Assembly (NCBI GenBank): GCA_902766825.1
Contig: CACXFB010000063.1
Location: 1 to 36,163 of the forward strand
Direction of reading: 5' to 3'
Source: an uncultured Lachnospiraceae bacterium
GTDB taxonomy: Bacteria > Bacillota > Clostridia > Lachnospirales > Lachnospiraceae
Length of the DNA: 36,163 nucleotides
The translations under genes and the position numbers were made by a program. The notes under the pieces are model-generated. The model had not been told where the DNA came from and did no database searches. It saw nothing but the letters and a program-made list of their open reading frames with translations. The number at the start of each line of letters is the position of its first letter. Position 1 is the first letter of the stretch. Shown here in pieces: positions 25,341-34,706 of the stretch.

Positions 25341-25410
25341 GGGGGGTGAAACGGGGGACGGTTCTTCGTTCCAAAACTGGAACGAAGAACCGTCCCCCGT
25401 TTCACCCCCC
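25341..25410. repeat. Perfect palindrome with 33-bp arms, AACCGTCCCC repeat family
   Basis: The left arm (25341-25373) and right arm (25378-25410) are exact reverse complements, with a 4-base loop AAAC. Each arm carries GAACCGTCCCCCGTTTCA. A further GTTTCAC follows at 25411-25417. One half with the loop matches the repeat at the left end (281-307 and the TTTCAGTTTT before it). It sits 8 bases after the stop of the SpoIIQ-like gene and would form a very stable hairpin in RNA, so it may also act as a 3'-end stabiliser or terminator. Confidence 0.95.
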
Positions 25411-25418
25411 GTTTCACA

Positions 25419-26276
25419 TCATTTAAGGAAAAACAAAGGATCTATATATCCGTCCCTGTCCCTTATTCGGACAAATACATTCTCGCCTTCTTTTGCAAAA
25501 AAGGATGATGGTGCAGCTACATTTGCAATGACATCAGACGCTTTCACATCATCACCGATATTAACTTTCACGTTTTCAAGCTGTCCGTATGTCAGCGTGT
25601 AATCATCACCGATTGAAATATCAATCATATTACCATACATGTCATCTTTGTATATATTCGTTACCACGCCGTCACAACCACATTTAACTTCATCACCCAT
25701 GTGAGCCGCAATAACGAGTCCGTCATTAACCATAAACGAACCAACCGTCTCATAATACACAGGTGCCTCGTCACTAAACTTCATTAATATGTTACCTTCA
25801 AGCGGCCACTCTATTCCTTCTTCCTGATTAAACGAGTATGCAATCGCAGACACGTTTACAACACCAAGATCATGCCCTGCTTTGTCTACTTTGGCTGTTT
25901 TACCGTTTTTATCATTATCATTGCGCTCTTCTGCTTCCACAACTTCATCTGTTTTATCTGTTGCGCCGCTCTTATCCGTTGCCTCCTCTAAATCCAAGCC
26001 GGTAATTTCATCCTTCTTGTCTTCTTTTTCTGAGCCGGACAATATATCTGTGTTAACATCATTTACATTACCGCTCCTTACTTCCACCTGTTCCTCGTCC
26101 GGAACATCCTTCTTATCTTCATTTACCCTGTTGCCTTCCCTGGCAAGTTTTATCTGACTTGCTTTATCAGTTGCCTTGTCTGCTCCCTTTACAGACAAAT
26201 ATCCTGCCGCACACACTACACCTAAAAGCGCCAGATAAAAACCTTGTCTCTTAAAAAATTTCCCTGCATTTTTCAT
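25419..26276 (-). CDS. SpoIIQ-like membrane protein with degenerate LytM/M23 domain
   Basis: This 285-residue protein has a membrane helix (about 12-30), a charged low-complexity stalk (about 30-150, rich in Lys, Glu, Asp) and a C-terminal LytM/M23-like domain (about 160-283). In active M23 peptidases the zinc site is HxGxD plus HxH; here the first part reads NDGLVI, the YAHL position is YGQL, and the HLHFE position is VFVRIRD, so all zinc ligands are lost. Position next to spoIID and the layout suggest SpoIIQ, the forespore half of the engulfment channel in spore formers. ATG 26276 lies 9 bases after GGAGG. Sporulation in this organism is not shown by these genes alone. Confidence 0.78.
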   Translation of the reverse strand: MKNAGKFFKRQGFYLALLGVVCAAGYLSVKGADKATDKASQIKLAREGNRVNEDKKDVPDEEQVEVRSGNVNDVNTDILSGSEKEDKKDEITGLDLEEATDKSGATDKTDEVVEAEERNDNDKNGKTAKVDKAGHDLGVVNVSAIAYSFNQEEGIEWPLEGNILMKFSDEAPVYYETVGSFMVNDGLVIAAHMGDEVKCGCDGVVTNIYKDDMYGNMIDISIGDDYTLTYGQLENVKVNIGDDVKASDVIANVAAPSSFFAKEGENVFVRIRDRDGYIDPLFFLK

Positions 26277-26329
26277 CAATAACAACCTCCATTTTCAAGT
26301 TGTTATTATTATTGCCACATAGAAAAATG

Positions 26330-27229
26330 CTATTCAATTTTTGTGCCGGCATAAAAATATTCAAGAATTTCCTTGTAATTCTTACCTTGTTTTGCAAGTT
26401 CATTGGCACCGTATATACTCAGTCCCATTCCGTGCCCAACACCTTTTGACACAATTCTAACTTTATCATCATCTAAATATTCCAACGAAAAACACGATGA
26501 ATTAATATCAAACATTGCAGCAAAATCTTCTCCGCTTATGCTTCCGTTATCCGACTCCACCGCAAGAACGTATCCTGCGCTGTCCAGCTTACTCACATGT
26601 GCATTCGCACCAGCCTGTCGTTCAAATTCATCTTTTTTTATATCAACAATTTTTAAATATTCTCTGCTTCGAACATCATCCTTGCAGCTGACAGATTTAA
26701 GATAAGGTACATCCTCACAAAAAAGTTCCCCTGCATCACGGGTAGAGCAACTGCTTACCATATGATACAGGGGAACTATTATTTTACCCTTATAGGTTAT
26801 GGTTTCCCCTTTTGTATACTCCGCTGCTTCCTCATATTTTTTCATTGTGTCGTTATAAATGTCTTCGCCAAGAGAATTCTTTAACGACTGTGTGGATATA
26901 CTCATAATATTAAGTTCATCCACATTCAGCAGATGCTCATCGCACTCATACAGCTGCTGGGTCAGATATGTACGAATCACCACACTCATCGCACGTATAG
27001 TCTCAGTATCATAATCTGACGGGACAACCGCCATCACGACTCCTGGTATGTACTCTTCCAGACTCAATGTTTCACCGCCGAGTGCCTGCGAATACAACCG
27101 CTTTGCCCTGACACCGTATTTTTTATTGTAATCATTATAAATGATAGCGCCGCTCACAGCAGCTATCAAAAAGACAATAAATGCAACTGCTATTTTATTA
27201 TTAACAACTCTGCGCCTTTTTATTCCCAA
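26330..27229 (-). CDS. spoIID: SpoIID/LytB-family protein, divergent active site
   Basis: This 299-residue protein has an N-terminal membrane helix (about 13-31). The SpoIID fold is clear: LSLEEYIPGVVMAVVPSDYD, TIRAMSVVIRTYLTQQ, the SSCSTRDAGELF segment, and GHGMGLSIYGANELAKQGKN at the C-terminus. SpoIID is the peptidoglycan lytic transglycosylase of forespore engulfment; its catalytic Glu lies in the VVAAEMP motif. Here that motif is VVMAVVP, with Val at the Glu position (about residue 68), and the usual GMSQYGA is GLSIYGA. The start is TTG 27229, with GGGGGA 8 bases before it and no Met near. It lies 53 bases before the SpoIIQ-like gene. Confidence 0.82.
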   Translation of the reverse strand: MGIKRRRVVNNKIAVAFIVFLIAAVSGAIIYNDYNKKYGVRAKRLYSQALGGETLSLEEYIPGVVMAVVPSDYDTETIRAMSVVIRTYLTQQLYECDEHLLNVDELNIMSISTQSLKNSLGEDIYNDTMKKYEEAAEYTKGETITYKGKIIVPLYHMVSSCSTRDAGELFCEDVPYLKSVSCKDDVRSREYLKIVDIKKDEFERQAGANAHVSKLDSAGYVLAVESDNGSISGEDFAAMFDINSSCFSLEYLDDDKVRIVSKGVGHGMGLSIYGANELAKQGKNYKEILEYFYAGTKIE

Positions 27230-27274
27230 CTTAAATTCCCCCTGTAATTATAGTTTATTTATCCCCACTCTCCC

Positions 27275-27748
27275 TTATGCCTTAAATCCTCTGTTTGTAT
27301 CTTCAACAGACAGCTCATTTAACGAACCTTTTCCGTAAGTAAGCCCCGCATAAACCTGCGTGACGTTACTCATAAGAGCTGGCGAATCATCATCTTTTGC
27401 AAGAGTTGCAAAAGCTTCACGAAGCTTTGACAAAACCATTAATGCGTTATCAAGAAGCGATGCATCATTTCTTATCATCGCATTAATCATTTCACGATTC
27501 ACGTAAATATAGAGGCTCATCAGTTCATTTGAAATCTCGTATCTGTGATCCAGGGTATTCATAAGCTCAAGAAGAAATCTTTGTCCATGACGCACGGCAT
27601 ACGAAAACTCTTGTGTATCACCTGCTGCCATCTCTTCTTTTGCCGATTGCAGATCCTCGATAATTATGTCATATACAATTACCAGAAGCTCTCCCGCATT
27701 TGCCTGCGTAATCTTCATGGTATATTTATTCAAACTTTCTTTTGTCAT
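27275..27748 (-). CDS. fliS: FliS-type flagellin export chaperone
   Basis: This 157-residue protein is of the FliS family, which binds the flagellin C-terminus in the cytoplasm before export. KYTMKITQANAGELLVIVYD matches the family start, followed by helices with RFLLELMNTLDHRYEISNEL, LYIYVNREMINAMIRND and LMVLSKLREAFATLAKDD. It is a little longer than usual FliS (about 130), with a C-terminal extension from about 130. ATG 27748 lies 6 bases after GGGAGGG. It follows flagellin by 57 bases, so the pair is probably co-expressed. Confidence 0.82.
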   Translation of the reverse strand: MTKESLNKYTMKITQANAGELLVIVYDIIIEDLQSAKEEMAAGDTQEFSYAVRHGQRFLLELMNTLDHRYEISNELMSLYIYVNREMINAMIRNDASLLDNALMVLSKLREAFATLAKDDDSPALMSNVTQVYAGLTYGKGSLNELSVEDTNRGFKA

Positions 27749-27805
27749 CAGAAACCCTCCCAAACCATAATAATGCAACAAAGTCATTAAATATATCAAA
27801 AGACA

Positions 27806-29350
27806 TTACCTGCTCTGAAGAAGCGATAAAATATTTTGAGGTCTCTGATTTGCCTGGGCAAGCATCGAAGTGCCGGCCTGCGTAAGAACACTGTTCTGTG
27901 TATATATAGACATCTCCGCCGCCATATCCACATCCTCAATTCTTGAAAGTGCTTCTGTGAGGTTTTCTCCGGTAGTATCAAGATTTGAAATAGCATATTC
28001 AAGACGGTTCTGATACGCACCAAGCTTTGCTCTGTAAGACGACACTGCTGTTATGGCATCACTTATTGCAACAATTGCATTCTGGGCTCCGTCTGTCGTA
28101 CATACATTAACAGTATCAACACCGAGTGTCTTAGGTGTAACCTTTGGAATTCTTACCTGCATTGTCTGATCCTGATTAGCTCCGATATGAAGTGACATAG
28201 GACCGGCATCAAGCACCGTTACGGTTGCAGATATCGGAGTACCTGATGTCTGCGAATCATCGACAGGTGTTTCATCTCCGATAGTCTTATCATTCATCTG
28301 AGTTCCGACTGCAAATGCTTTTGACTGTATTACCATCTCAAATCCGCCATTGTCGGATACAGTAATCTTATCTCCCTTAGTTGAAACTGTTGCCGTATCA
28401 GTAAATCCGCCATCAGTAACTTCAACTTCTGCCTTTGCATCCTTGCCGTATATAGTAACATTTTTTGTGCTAAGACCAAATGCACTTGCAAGCTCCTCAT
28501 TATCACAATAAACTTCAATTTTCTTATCAGATCCATATCCGTCCGACACAAACAGCAATGACTGATTTGATGAAAAATCACACTGTGTTGTGCTGTATCC
28601 TGCTGAAGCTTCAAGCCTTTCATCCGGCTGAGGCGTTGCACCTGCTTCAATCGAATAACAAGATACGCTTACGGTATCACAAACGCTTTGTATATTACCA
28701 AGAACCTCATCAAAAGACTGTCCTTCTTTTACCGTAACCGATTCACCGTTTATAAAAATCTTGCCTGCCTGCTCACTTGTAATTCTTGTATCCGCACCGC
28801 TCATTGCATTACCGACCGCAACAGCCTGACGCGCATCAGCCGTTACCTTTATCTGATATTTCGCGGTATCAACAGAATCAGACACCGATACAACAGAAAC
28901 ATTGGAATTCTCAGAATACGTCTTACGGTCACAATCACCGTTAAGAAGTGTCTTTGTATTAAACTCCGTAGTCTCTGAAATACGGTTAATCTCTTCATTA
29001 AGAGCATTTATTTCTTCCTGGATTGCCTTTCTGTCATCTGCAGTGTTTGTCTCGTTGGCAGCCTGAACAGAGAGCTCTCTCATACGCTGTAACATTGCCT
29101 CAACTTCGTTAAGAGCACCCTCGGCAGTCTGTATTACAGATATTCCGTCTGACGCATTTGAAGACGCCTTATCAAGTCCCGCAATCTGTGTTTTCATCTT
29201 TTGTGATATAGCCATTCCCGCAGAATCATCTGCCGCCTTGTTAATCTTAAGTCCTGACGTAAGTCTCTCGAGACTTCTTGTCAATGCTGTATCATTTCTG
29301 TTTAACTGACTGTTCGCTTTTAATGCAGATATGTTGTGATTAATTCTCAT
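27806..29350 (-). CDS. Flagellin
   Basis: This 514-residue filament protein has conserved N-terminal D0/D1 (about 1-145: [60 protein letters not shown]) and C-terminal D1/D0 (about 400-514: [19 protein letters not shown], ending [16 protein letters not shown]). The central 250 residues are variable and would form the exposed domain. ATG 29350 lies one base after the stop of the upstream gene (TAATATG). A GTG three codons earlier is too close to AAAGG. No sigma-28-type promoter was found just upstream, so it may depend on the transcript and translation of the gene before it. Confidence 0.96.
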   Translation of the reverse strand: MRINHNISALKANSQLNRNDTALTRSLERLTSGLKINKAADDSAGMAISQKMKTQIAGLDKASSNASDGISVIQTAEGALNEVEAMLQRMRELSVQAANETNTADDRKAIQEEINALNEEINRISETTEFNTKTLLNGDCDRKTYSENSNVSVVSVSDSVDTAKYQIKVTADARQAVAVGNAMSGADTRITSEQAGKIFINGESVTVKEGQSFDEVLGNIQSVCDTVSVSCYSIEAGATPQPDERLEASAGYSTTQCDFSSNQSLLFVSDGYGSDKKIEVYCDNEELASAFGLSTKNVTIYGKDAKAEVEVTDGGFTDTATVSTKGDKITVSDNGGFEMVIQSKAFAVGTQMNDKTIGDETPVDDSQTSGTPISATVTVLDAGPMSLHIGANQDQTMQVRIPKVTPKTLGVDTVNVCTTDGAQNAIVAISDAITAVSSYRAKLGAYQNRLEYAISNLDTTGENLTEALSRIEDVDMAAEMSIYTQNSVLTQAGTSMLAQANQRPQNILSLLQSR

Positions 29351-29351
29351 A

Positions 29352-32336
29352 TTATGCACACACCTTTCTTAAATAATCCACCAGCGTGCCTGCCACCCGG
29401 CATAGCTTATCCGTATCCGTACGGTTCGAGTCATAGTCACTCTTAGACGAGGCACCACTGCCAATCCTTGCACCCGACGCCATCGACGTCATTCCAAATG
29501 CCTCATCAATCTGCATCCTTGCATAATTAATTGTAAGCTTTATATCAGCACTGTTAGTTTCCAAATCACCGATTACACTTTCAACTGCACTTCGCAGTTC
29601 ATAATCACTGTCTTTTAATTTATCGACACTCTTTGCCATGTCACTTAGTACCGTCACCGAAATTTCCTGTACAAAAATCGTGGCTGACACCTTAACTCTT
29701 CCAAGAGTCTGAGTGTTAACAGACACATCAACGCGCCCTTCATTTTCAACAGATGAATCACTGCCTGCACTCCTAAACATCATGTTGACATTCATCATCT
29801 CACCGTTATCATCTTCAACCGGAAAACTGTACATTCTGTTATCCGCAAGTCTGTTTAAAAATGTTCCCGCTTTAATCCGGTTAAGCATCAGCTTTGCATC
29901 CTCTGAATCATCACAGTTCATAATAAAATCAGAGGCCTCATTTTTCATGTATTCAACCTGCTGTCTGTAAACTGAATCAGCTCTTTCAAGCCCGCCTTTT
30001 GACTTAAGCGCATTAAGAATCTGTACACCTGATGACTGCTTTTGCTTTCCATCATTTCCAAGTGTAATTTTTCCTTCAAAATAGTCTGCTGCCATACTGA
30101 TGTTTTCCAATGTAAGCGGAAGGAAATTACCCTCAAGCAAATCAACCGCTTCACCGGTCAACTGTGGCACATTAATGACCGGTGCTCCATCAATAATCTC
30201 TTTGTATGTTGCAGTTTTTACATTGTCATCAGATGCAGAATCTTCAAACACAATATCTTCAAGTGTTTCACCTAAAAGATTAATAATATTTTCAGTTCCC
30301 GCACGCACAATCTCACCGCTGTCAAGTTTCTTAAGTGTACCGTCAACAAGCATATTTTCATAAACATACGATGCACTCACTTCACTTGTGTTCACATCTT
30401 TTGCTGCTGCCACAATCTGCTCGTCTATTCTTGTTCCTTTTACGTTAACCACATCAATTGCGCCAAATTCATCACTTACCGTCTCATCCAGCCTTCCACC
30501 GCGAAGCGTTCTTACCGCCGTCAAAAGATTTGACATCGTAAGCTCACGGTTTGCTTTTGCCGTAACGGCTATCGCGGCATTGTCCGTATTTTTCACGGCA
30601 TTGATAAGCCTGTAGATACCTATATATGCACTGCGCTCTTCTTTTGTAAGCTCATTGTTTTTATCAAGTCTGTAAAGGAATTCGCTGTACTTTTCTTCTT
30701 TTGAATATCCAAGCTCCTGTGAAATCTCATCCGCCGTCTTTCTTAATTCTTCAAACTCCATATTAAGAGGATTGATTCCCTGTTTAACCATTCTTACAAC
30801 AACCGCAGGTTTTAATGCATCAAATGTTGACTCAACAAGCGTATGATACTGTTTCATCGAGGTAATGTTAGTTTCATTAACCTCCATTCCTGCATATCCA
30901 AGAAGTCTTGTTGCACGGATATTGGCCTCGCTTACTTCTATTCCTTCGGTCTTAAGCAAACTTTCTATTCCGGCAAATGCTTTGCTTATTCTGTCACCAA
31001 GATCAGCCCTTACCTGAGTACCAGACTCCTCGTATCTGTTAAGCGCATCTGCAAAATTTGAAAGCACTGTTTTTTGTCCAAATGTTCCTGCCACAACTTT
31101 ATCTGCGCCTTCAAGGTTAATGCTGCTGATATCGCTGTATCTCCACACAACCTGCATAGATTCTTTTGCAACCGAAAGTCCTGCATTAGTTTCATATGCA
31201 CCACTTTCGTATACGCTGTCTTCATAGTACAGACTTTCTATCATCTGCATTCGAATCTCTTCTAACCCCTTTGCAACCTGTGCAAAATCAGAACCTTCGC
31301 CCGCATCTGCACGCTGTTTAACCAGTTGCAGTGTTGTAAATGACATGCCCGCCATAACGGTTGTAAGATCTGTTTTTACAGGATTAGCGCCGTCTCGCAT
31401 CACATCCGTAACATGTGCCACCATATCAGCCATCGTAGCATCATTTGAAATCTCATTGATATTATCAAGCTTGGTCAGCGTCTGCGCATTAAGAGCAAGT
31501 CCTTTGTCAACAATCCATTTTGCCTCATCGTATGCTCTGTCAGAAAATGCTGATGAATCCGCCCCTACACTTTCAACAACCTTTTGTATATCATCTTTTA
31601 ACTGATCAAACTGTCCTTGTCCGATACCTCCATCAAAGAAACTTTGTGACCTGCCGCTTAAATCCTTGGTGCTAAAGTTCGCCTTATAGAACTGCTCAAT
31701 TGACAAATCGGCATCATTTTTAACCATATACGCCTTGGCATCATCTGAAATATCAGGAATTACCGATGACATCTGAATCGCCTTCATCATCATAGAAATA
31801 TTAGCCTGCGTAACAGGTATGTCAGAAGCTCTAAGAAGTGCTGTTACATCCTCTTCTTTAACACATCCCATTTCCTCAAACTGCCTTGCAACATGCTGCA
31901 TGCTTTCAATCTGACCTTCTATGGACAGCTCAATACTTTGCCTTACTTCTTTTATTGAATCAAGAACTCTGTCAAGAACTTTGGCCGTATATTTTTCAAG
32001 AGACATTCCAACTTCATCTAGAAGTTCTTCATCCTCTTTTGTCATTCTTTCCCTGGCCTTAGCGGCATCTTCATTTGCACTGTCACAAGTATCCTGAGTT
32101 GTGCTGTTATTTTCTGCCACATCAGATGCCTGCTCTTCATTATCATACAACGCACCCTTGCTGTAAGCGCCACTATCTGCAAGCGCAGAATGTGCTATTG
32201 CAAATTCATTTCCCACGTTTTGCAAAGACGCCTTGCCGGCATCTGGCATAATGGGCGCATTAATGTCAGGTTTCAGGGAAATCCCTGCTGCCTGACCTGC
32301 CTGTTTATTGATATTATTTAATGTATCTAAATTCAT
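29352..32336 (-). CDS. Large flagellar-locus protein with FliK-like C-terminus (DUF6240-like)
   Basis: This 994-residue protein is not matched by a well-known function. It has no signal peptide or membrane helix, and a long helical acidic body with recurring motifs of the type [14 protein letters not shown] (173), [14 protein letters not shown] (280), [14 protein letters not shown] (466), [14 protein letters not shown] (484), [14 protein letters not shown] (597) and [14 protein letters not shown] (739). The segment at about 876-938 ([20 protein letters not shown], then a helix and [11 protein letters not shown]) follows the beta-alpha-beta pattern of the FliK hook-length domain. I think it belongs to the DUF6240 family of Lachnospiraceae. 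Placed directly before flagellin, it could be a hook-length ruler or an export-related protein. ATG 32336 follows GGGGAA; the frame runs 22 codons further up across a hairpin. Confidence 0.7.
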   Translation of the reverse strand: MNLDTLNNINKQAGQAAGISLKPDINAPIMPDAGKASLQNVGNEFAIAHSALADSGAYSKGALYDNEEQASDVAENNSTTQDTCDSANEDAAKARERMTKEDEELLDEVGMSLEKYTAKVLDRVLDSIKEVRQSIELSIEGQIESMQHVARQFEEMGCVKEEDVTALLRASDIPVTQANISMMMKAIQMSSVIPDISDDAKAYMVKNDADLSIEQFYKANFSTKDLSGRSQSFFDGGIGQGQFDQLKDDIQKVVESVGADSSAFSDRAYDEAKWIVDKGLALNAQTLTKLDNINEISNDATMADMVAHVTDVMRDGANPVKTDLTTVMAGMSFTTLQLVKQRADAGEGSDFAQVAKGLEEIRMQMIESLYYEDSVYESGAYETNAGLSVAKESMQVVWRYSDISSINLEGADKVVAGTFGQKTVLSNFADALNRYEESGTQVRADLGDRISKAFAGIESLLKTEGIEVSEANIRATRLLGYAGMEVNETNITSMKQYHTLVESTFDALKPAVVVRMVKQGINPLNMEFEELRKTADEISQELGYSKEEKYSEFLYRLDKNNELTKEERSAYIGIYRLINAVKNTDNAAIAVTAKANRELTMSNLLTAVRTLRGGRLDETVSDEFGAIDVVNVKGTRIDEQIVAAAKDVNTSEVSASYVYENMLVDGTLKKLDSGEIVRAGTENIINLLGETLEDIVFEDSASDDNVKTATYKEIIDGAPVINVPQLTGEAVDLLEGNFLPLTLENISMAADYFEGKITLGNDGKQKQSSGVQILNALKSKGGLERADSVYRQQVEYMKNEASDFIMNCDDSEDAKLMLNRIKAGTFLNRLADNRMYSFPVEDDNGEMMNVNMMFRSAGSDSSVENEGRVDVSVNTQTLGRVKVSATIFVQEISVTVLSDMAKSVDKLKDSDYELRSAVESVIGDLETNSADIKLTINYARMQIDEAFGMTSMASGARIGSGASSKSDYDSNRTDTDKLCRVAGTLVDYLRKVCA

Positions 32337-32338
32337 AA

Positions 32339-32398
32339 AATTCCCCATTTCAAACCGTTTATAACTGACACTTATTATTTCGGTCGAAATGGGGAATT
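32339..32398 (-). promoter_or_regulatory. Strong hairpin covering the ribosome binding site of the FliK-like gene
   Basis: In the minus-strand RNA, AAUUCCCCAUUUCGACCG (32398-32381) pairs with CGGUU-U-GAAAUGGGGAAUU (32357-32339). The result is 18 base pairs with one bulged U and one G-U pair, plus a 23-base loop. The 3' arm contains GGGGAA, the only purine-rich site before the AUG two bases on, so the hairpin would hide it. The UUUU after the arm also allows a weak terminator reading. Confidence 0.7.
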
Positions 32399-32408
32399 CC
32401 ATTAGTTT

Positions 32409-34487
32409 CTATTTATCTTTGTCTGCACTCGCTGCAATCTCTTTTTGTGCTACTTCATCCGGAGCCTGCTCGTATCTATCAAACTCATACGAGAACTCGC
32501 CGCTTCCTTTTGTCATGGAACTGAGTCTTACATCATACTCATAAAGCTCAACATACGGTATCTGGGCAAGTATTTCCTGATTCTCATCATCAATCATATT
32601 CATTCCCATAACTCTTGCGCGTCGTTTGTTAAGGTCACCCATAATATCACCGGTATACTGCGCCGGTGCAACAACGCGAAGGCTTGCATACGGTTCTAAA
32701 AGCACCGGCTTTGCATCCATGAACCCTGCCTTAAACGCTCCTATTGCAGCTGTCTTAAATGCCATTTCCGATGAATCCACGGCATGATAGCTTCCATCGT
32801 ACAATACGACTTTGACACCGGTAACCGGATAGCCCGATAACGGTCCTGCTTTTACCGCTTCGGCAACGCCTTTTTCTACTGCAGGGAAATAATTCTTAGG
32901 AACCGCACCGCCCACAACGGTCTGTTCAAATACATATTGCGTATCATTATCGCCTGACGGCTCAATCGTCATCTTTACGTGTCCGTACTGTCCGTGTCCA
33001 CCGGATTGTTTCTTGTATTTGTACTCCGCATCCGCTTTCTTGCGAACTGTCTCTTTAAATGCTATTCTAGGTCGTAACAGTTCCATCTCAACTTTATAAC
33101 GCTGCGCTAAAATATCCTGAACAGTCTCAAGATGCTGACCGCTTATTCCGTATAAAAGCGCCTGTCCGTTCTCGACATCATTTACCTGCTTAAGTGTAAG
33201 ATCCTCCATCATTATCTTTGACAACGCCTGTGAAATCTTCTCCTCGTCGCCCTTCTTCTTGGCCTTGTACTGCATATATACATATGGCTTTGAAATCTGT
33301 GCACGGATATACGTTACAGGATTCTTTCTTGTTGACAGCGAATCTGTTGTCAGGCTCACGCTAAGCTTTGCAAGCGCTCCGATATCACCTGCGTGAAGCT
33401 CCGAAATCTCCTCAACCTTACCTCCGCAGATAGTATAGAGCTTACCCAATTTCTCATCGGCATCACGGTGGTAATTATATAAAACATCGTCCGTCTTAAG
33501 TACACCCGAATTAACTTTTATAAGCGAATACTTACCGATGTAAGGATCCACAATCGTCTTAAAAATGTATGCAGATTTTGATTTTGAGAAATCATAATCC
33601 GCCTCAAACACCTCATTGCTTACTGTATTAATTCCCGCACACGGGCATCCGTCCGGCGAAGGGAAATACTTCACAATGTCTGCCATGAGTGTATACATTC
33701 CTCTTGCAAGCGTATTTGAACCCATAAGAACAGGAACAACCGAACCGTCCCACACGCCGACTCTTAGCGCTGATCTTATCTCATCTTCTGAAAATTCATC
33801 TCCGTCAAAAAATCTTTCCATGTACTCCTCACTGGTCTCCGCAATGGCTTCAATCAATGCGTCACGACAAATATTCAGATTATCAAGAGAGTAATCGGGC
33901 ACATCAAATTTTTCTACCGTTCCGTCCTCTTTCCATCTTTTGGCCTTTTGCTGAATAACATTAACATATCCGACAAACTGTGTATTTTCCCTTATCGGCA
34001 GATGAAATGGTGCTATTCTTCTTCCGTACATCTCCTGAAGATTTTGAACCACTTCCCTGAAGCTTGCCTTGTCATCATCCATGTCCGTAACAAATATCAT
34101 TCTCGGGAGATTTCTTTTCTCACACATATCCCATGCGCGACGTGTTCCCGCTTCAATTCCATTCTTGCCCGATATTACAATGATGGCAGCATCCGCAACC
34201 GACACCGCTTCCTGCGTCTCACCGATAAAGTCCGCAAGTCCCGGCGCATCAAGTACATTAATCTTGTAATCCCCCCACACAATTGGAACAACCGATGTCT
34301 TAAGAGATACTTTCATCTTAATCTCTTCTTTGTCAAAATCACTTATCGTGTTGCCACCATCTACCGTTCCCATACGCCCTGTCATACCCGCAAGATATGC
34401 CATAGCCTCCACCAGCGATGTTTTTCCGGCTCCCCCATGTCCCAAAAGGACTACATTACGGATCTTGTCCGTAGTAAATACCTTCAT
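32409..34487 (-). CDS. Elongation factor G paralogue (EF-G2-like translational GTPase)
   Basis: This 692-residue protein has all five EF-G domains. G1 is GHGGAGKTS (16-24) instead of GHIDHGKTT, G3 is DAPGLADF instead of DTPGHVDF, so the catalytic His is replaced, and G4 is TDMDDD instead of NKMD. Domain IV keeps YKKQSGGHGQYGHVKMTIEP and AVDSSEMAFKTAAIGAFKAG; domain V has LLEPYASLRVVAPAQYTGDI. These changes mark the EF-G-like paralogue group, not the main fusA product. ATG 34487 follows GGAGG by 5 bases. The leader contains the hairpin GAUAUG-UUCG-CAUAUC (34518-34503) and a CCCUG/CAGGG pairing. No clear promoter was found. Confidence 0.88.
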   Translation of the reverse strand: MKVFTTDKIRNVVLLGHGGAGKTSLVEAMAYLAGMTGRMGTVDGGNTISDFDKEEIKMKVSLKTSVVPIVWGDYKINVLDAPGLADFIGETQEAVSVADAAIIVISGKNGIEAGTRRAWDMCEKRNLPRMIFVTDMDDDKASFREVVQNLQEMYGRRIAPFHLPIRENTQFVGYVNVIQQKAKRWKEDGTVEKFDVPDYSLDNLNICRDALIEAIAETSEEYMERFFDGDEFSEDEIRSALRVGVWDGSVVPVLMGSNTLARGMYTLMADIVKYFPSPDGCPCAGINTVSNEVFEADYDFSKSKSAYIFKTIVDPYIGKYSLIKVNSGVLKTDDVLYNYHRDADEKLGKLYTICGGKVEEISELHAGDIGALAKLSVSLTTDSLSTRKNPVTYIRAQISKPYVYMQYKAKKKGDEEKISQALSKIMMEDLTLKQVNDVENGQALLYGISGQHLETVQDILAQRYKVEMELLRPRIAFKETVRKKADAEYKYKKQSGGHGQYGHVKMTIEPSGDNDTQYVFEQTVVGGAVPKNYFPAVEKGVAEAVKAGPLSGYPVTGVKVVLYDGSYHAVDSSEMAFKTAAIGAFKAGFMDAKPVLLEPYASLRVVAPAQYTGDIMGDLNKRRARVMGMNMIDDENQEILAQIPYVELYEYDVRLSSMTKGSGEFSYEFDRYEQAPDEVAQKEIAASADKDK

Positions 34488-34611
34488 ATAAACCTCCAAT
34501 CTGATATGCGAACATATCCCTGTGCCGCTATATGTCAGGGGCACAAAATCTTCACCAATACATATCATAATTTTACCATAAATACATGGGATTTACCACT
34601 TGTTTTGAGGG

Positions 34612-34639
34612 TTTACTTTTACCATTTTTGTGTTACAAT
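34612..34639 (+). promoter_or_regulatory. Candidate promoter of the MuF-C-type gene
   Basis: TTTACT (34612-34617), a 16-base spacer and TACAAT (34634-34639) lie about 70 bases before the start codon. The leader is very AT-rich. Confidence 0.4.
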
Positions 34640-34706
34640 ATAGCTACATTTATTTCATTAGGCAATGTTTTGTATATTATAATTAATTATAAGGAGTTAA
34701 AAATTT

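Noticed and set aside
29350-29600. Sigma-28 promoter for flagellin
   Set aside because: The best -10-like match (GCTGATAT on the minus strand near 29550) has no TAAA at the right distance and lies in conserved coding sequence.
33948-34643. Plus-strand frame of 231 codons antisense to the EF-G-like gene
   Set aside because: It is fully opposite conserved EF-G domains, rich in His, Cys and Arg as expected from an antisense shadow.
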